DNA from: a virus
Length of the DNA: 23,598 nucleotides
Reading direction: 5' to 3' (one strand)
IMG/VR virus record: IMGVR_UViG_3300009151_000398
Span: 1-23,598 of that record
Positions within the stretch are counted from its first letter, which is position 1. Every line of letters begins with the position of its first letter. Positions 21,407 through 23,598 of the stretch are shown here, piece by piece. The notes under the pieces are model-generated. The model was not told where the DNA came from, searched no databases, and saw nothing but the letters and a program-made list of their open reading frames with translations. The position numbers and the translations under genes are program-made.

Positions 21407-23217
21407 TATTGTCTTACAATTTGTACATTAACAGAAATTTCATCATTAGGAATTTCTAAGATTGTATTTTGATTTGAGGTATAATCTAATACACCGTCAG
21501 GAAGCCTTGCATAGATTCGAATAGAGTCTCCGAAGTAATTACTTGTAAAGAAATTATTCAACTGTATCCGGCCTGTGACATAATCAACCGTACCGATGTT
21601 TAGTATAGTATGATGGTTGCCGTCGCTTTGCTGCTGTACAATACGAATATTGCCATTACTATCATCTTCTAAAGAGACCACAACATCATTATAAACAAAA
21701 TTTGATGATAATATTGCATGTAAATCATCTGCAGCATGAATAGTAGGCTCAGGGGGATATGCGCTGTTAAGCGCAGTATTAAAGTCAATTGTATAATTTT
21801 GAATTTTTGCCAAAGAAGGTACTAACTTCTTCATCAAAGTATATTCTGTTTGGTTACTAATAATGCTGGCGTCTGCAGCGTCAATGTTGGCGACTAACTT
21901 TGAATACAATAAAGTTGCTTTAAAATTATTTAAATTTACCAAGTTATAACTTTGAATGGCAGAGGTGACAAACCCAGAAATATCTGCAGGAGACAAAGAT
22001 GTTTTATTGACATTATATTTGACCACACTTTGTACACTTGCATAGGTATAGTTGGGCTCAATGAACGATGGTTGAATGGTTAATGGCGCTCTTGCATTTA
22101 AGTATGTGGTATATTCTAGTTTCTTTGAGTCAGGCACTGCATCGAAGTTTGCAATCTTCATTGAGATAAGAACTGTGCCATACTGAGGAGGATTTGCAGT
22201 TTCTCCGCCATATACAGATAACGCTTGAATTTCAGGATAGGCAATACGAAGCAAACTCTCGTAGTCGTTTGCCGTAACTGCTCTATCTTGTGTGGCATAG
22301 AAACGAGGAGCATTCTGACGAATTGTTTCGATATCTTCGCCAATGTCACCCCCTGACGCACGAGAGACTGTTGTTATAGCGATATTTGATGATCCACCAA
22401 GGGTGCCATTAGGGGAGAAGATTGAAATCCCGTTAGGCAACTGTCCGTTGGTTACACGATATTCTGCAATGATAGTTGAGTTGTCTACAGGCTTCTTACC
22501 GACTACGTTGTCGCCAAAAACAATTTGATAAAGATTATTTTCTGATCCCTGCAAGAAATATACAGTAGACGTTGTAGTAAGATCTAAAATAGATGATGAA
22601 AGAGAATATGGAGTGACGTTAGCACCATTATTCTCAACAACAGTTACGGTTAAAGAGTTTGTGTCAATGGTTGGATTAGAAAGAACAAATTTTTGAACGC
22701 TGGCGCTGTTTGCTACTGCTTGTACTACAAAGGTGTCTGTGACATAAGTGCCTTCGTAGATGTTTAAATTGTTTGCTACAAATATTCCATTGCCACTTTG
22801 TAGAGTAATGTTCTCATTTGTACTGAACGTGTAAGCGTTAGACCCCGCTTTACCTGTAAATGAGGTTCCCTTAGGTATTGATAACAATATTGGAATATTC
22901 ACGCCAGTAAATGTAACCTGTAAATTTACATTGGCTTGTGCTGATCGGAATGACCGAGGAACATAGTTTAACTCTTTTGCTTTTAAAACAACAGAGTCAC
23001 GCAATTGTGCTGTATCAAGGAACATCTCAGATCCAATCATATTCATATAATATGCATTAAGATAGGTATTATATGATAATAAATCTAGAATGACGTTGAG
23101 ATTGCTCGCATCAAAATTATAATCTTGAAATTGTGGTTGTGATGAAAGATATGTCTTTAAAGAGTTCTTATAGTCAGCAAAATCGAGACTAGTTAAAGAG
23201 ATGCTAGAATTTGCCAT
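21406..23217 (-). CDS. 6: Baseplate wedge protein gp6, 603 aa
   Basis: gp6 forms the continuous ring that ties the six wedges of the contractile-tail baseplate together. The first 90 residues are typical of the family: LDFADYKNSLKTYLSSQPQF, then FDASNLNVILDLLSYNTYLN, YYMNMIGSEMFLDTA and LKAKELNYVPRS. A GSENNLYQIVFGDNVVGKKP element follows at about 224-243. Residues 286-354 form the baseplate-J-like core, with RASGGDIGEDIETIRQNAPR, then FYATQDRAVTANDYESLL. Length is close to T4 gp6 (660 aa) and typical of aquatic T4-like phages. Unlike gp7 and gp8 there is no large repeat insertion. The gene begins one base after the gp25 stop with only a weak ribosome-binding site, so translational coupling to gp25 is likely. 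Confidence 0.95.
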   Translation of the reverse strand: MANSSISLTSLDFADYKNSLKTYLSSQPQFQDYNFDASNLNVILDLLSYNTYLNAYYMNMIGSEMFLDTAQLRDSVVLKAKELNYVPRSFRSAQANVNLQVTFTGVNIPILLSIPKGTSFTGKAGSNAYTFSTNENITLQSGNGIFVANNLNIYEGTYVTDTFVVQAVANSASVQKFVLSNPTIDTNSLTVTVVENNGANVTPYSLSSSILDLTTTSTVYFLQGSENNLYQIVFGDNVVGKKPVDNSTIIAEYRVTNGQLPNGISIFSPNGTLGGSSNIAITTVSRASGGDIGEDIETIRQNAPRFYATQDRAVTANDYESLLRIAYPEIQALSVYGGETANPPQYGTVLISMKIANFDAVPDSKKLEYTTYLNARAPLTIQPSFIEPNYTYASVQSVVKYNVNKTSLSPADISGFVTSAIQSYNLVNLNNFKATLLYSKLVANIDAADASIISNQTEYTLMKKLVPSLAKIQNYTIDFNTALNSAYPPEPTIHAADDLHAILSSNFVYNDVVVSLEDDSNGNIRIVQQQSDGNHHTILNIGTVDYVTGRIQLNNFFTSNYFGDSIRIYARLPDGVLDYTSNQNTILEIPNDEISVNVQIVRQ

Positions 23218-23218
23218 G

Positions 23219-23598
23219 TTATCGTACTCTATAGAGAATGGTGTTTAACGTAATAGGATTGTTATTATTTATTACAGAAAAAGTAATCGTTACTACGTAA
23301 GCATTTTCATCAATGTACGGAGTAGCAATTACGTTAATCACATTAGCACGAGGCTCATAATTCATAATGACATTTTGTATTTCTTCTTGAAGGCCCGACT
23401 GTGTTTGTGGAGTCATAGGCTCAAACAAAAATTTTCTAATATTGCTTCCAAAGTTTGGATTAAAGGGTCTTTCATACTTATTCGTAAGAATAAGATTTTG
23501 AATAGCAGACTTTACAGCCTCTTCGTTCTTTTTACGAACAATGTCTCCAAGATCTGGATGTACATCAAAGTTAGTAAAAATATCACTATAGATTTCAG
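23219..23598 (-). CDS. 25: Baseplate wedge protein gp25 (5' end outside the window)
   Basis: gp25 is the small lysozyme-like-fold wedge protein that starts sheath polymerisation. The frame is open at the right edge (the first complete codon starts at 23596) and ends with TAA at 23219, giving about 125 visible residues; T4 gp25 has 132, so only a few are missing. Diagnostic motifs are YSDIFTNFDVHPDLGDIVRK near the start, then EEAVKSAIQNLILTNKYERP, FNPNFGSNIRKFLFEPM (T4-type N-H-Y-E-R-P-F-x-P-E-x-G), and a C-terminal beta segment ending ITLNTILYRVR. An internal ATG at 23428 is only a methionine of the chain, not the start. Directly followed by gp6, as in T4-like phages of aquatic bacteria. Confidence 0.95.
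   Translation of the reverse strand, partial: EIYSDIFTNFDVHPDLGDIVRKKNEEAVKSAIQNLILTNKYERPFNPNFGSNIRKFLFEPMTPQTQSGLQEEIQNVIMNYEPRANVINVIATPYIDENAYVVTITFSVINNNNPITLNTILYRVR

Overview
This window is part of the virion-structure region of a T4-like (contractile-tailed) phage. Every gene I can support lies on the minus strand, so transcription runs from the right end of the window to the left. The DNA is AT-rich by eye. The gene order gp25 - gp6 - gp7 - gp8 - large DUF4815 protein - small accessory proteins - long tail fibres is that of T4-like phages of aquatic bacteria (cyanophage and pelagiphage relatives and similar uncultivated phages). The window does not identify the host. I saw no tRNA, CRISPR array, insertion sequence or cellular gene.

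Layout in transcription order. (1) Baseplate wedge, 23598-16627: gp25 (5' end outside the window), gp6, a rearranged gp7 and an enlarged gp8, packed with one-base overlaps or gaps of 1 nt. (2) Host-facing baseplate/fibre-attachment genes, 16618-9728: a 1418-residue DUF4815 protein, a 150-residue Ig-like protein and a 705-residue protein. Together these look like one ancestral polypeptide split into three genes. (3) Small structural genes, 9728-8230: a short coiled-coil protein and three small virion proteins. (4) Tail-fibre block, 8230-1: fibre 1 (806 aa), a GIY-YIG homing endonuclease, a 66-residue coiled-coil protein, fibre 2 (1276 aa), two small proteins, and the start of fibre 3, which runs off the left edge. 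The three fibres share repeat modules in both protein and DNA, consistent with recombination between neighbouring fibre genes.

Regulation. The octamer TATAAATA, the T4 late-promoter core, occurs at least five times on the coding strand, and I found none on the other strand by eye. Two copies lie in two of the three intergenic gaps longer than 50 bp; the third gap has near matches. The most interesting site is in front of the homing endonuclease. A 12-bp RNA hairpin there would bury the ribosome-binding site, and the late promoter overlaps the 5' arm of that hairpin. Read-through transcripts would therefore be silenced and late transcripts translated, the logic known for I-TevI and other phage T4 endonucleases. 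At the 3' end of the same gene, the last codons, a ribosome-binding site, a late-promoter octamer and the next start codon are stacked within about 17 bases.

Family assignments rest on remembered motif patterns and gene order, not on database searches.
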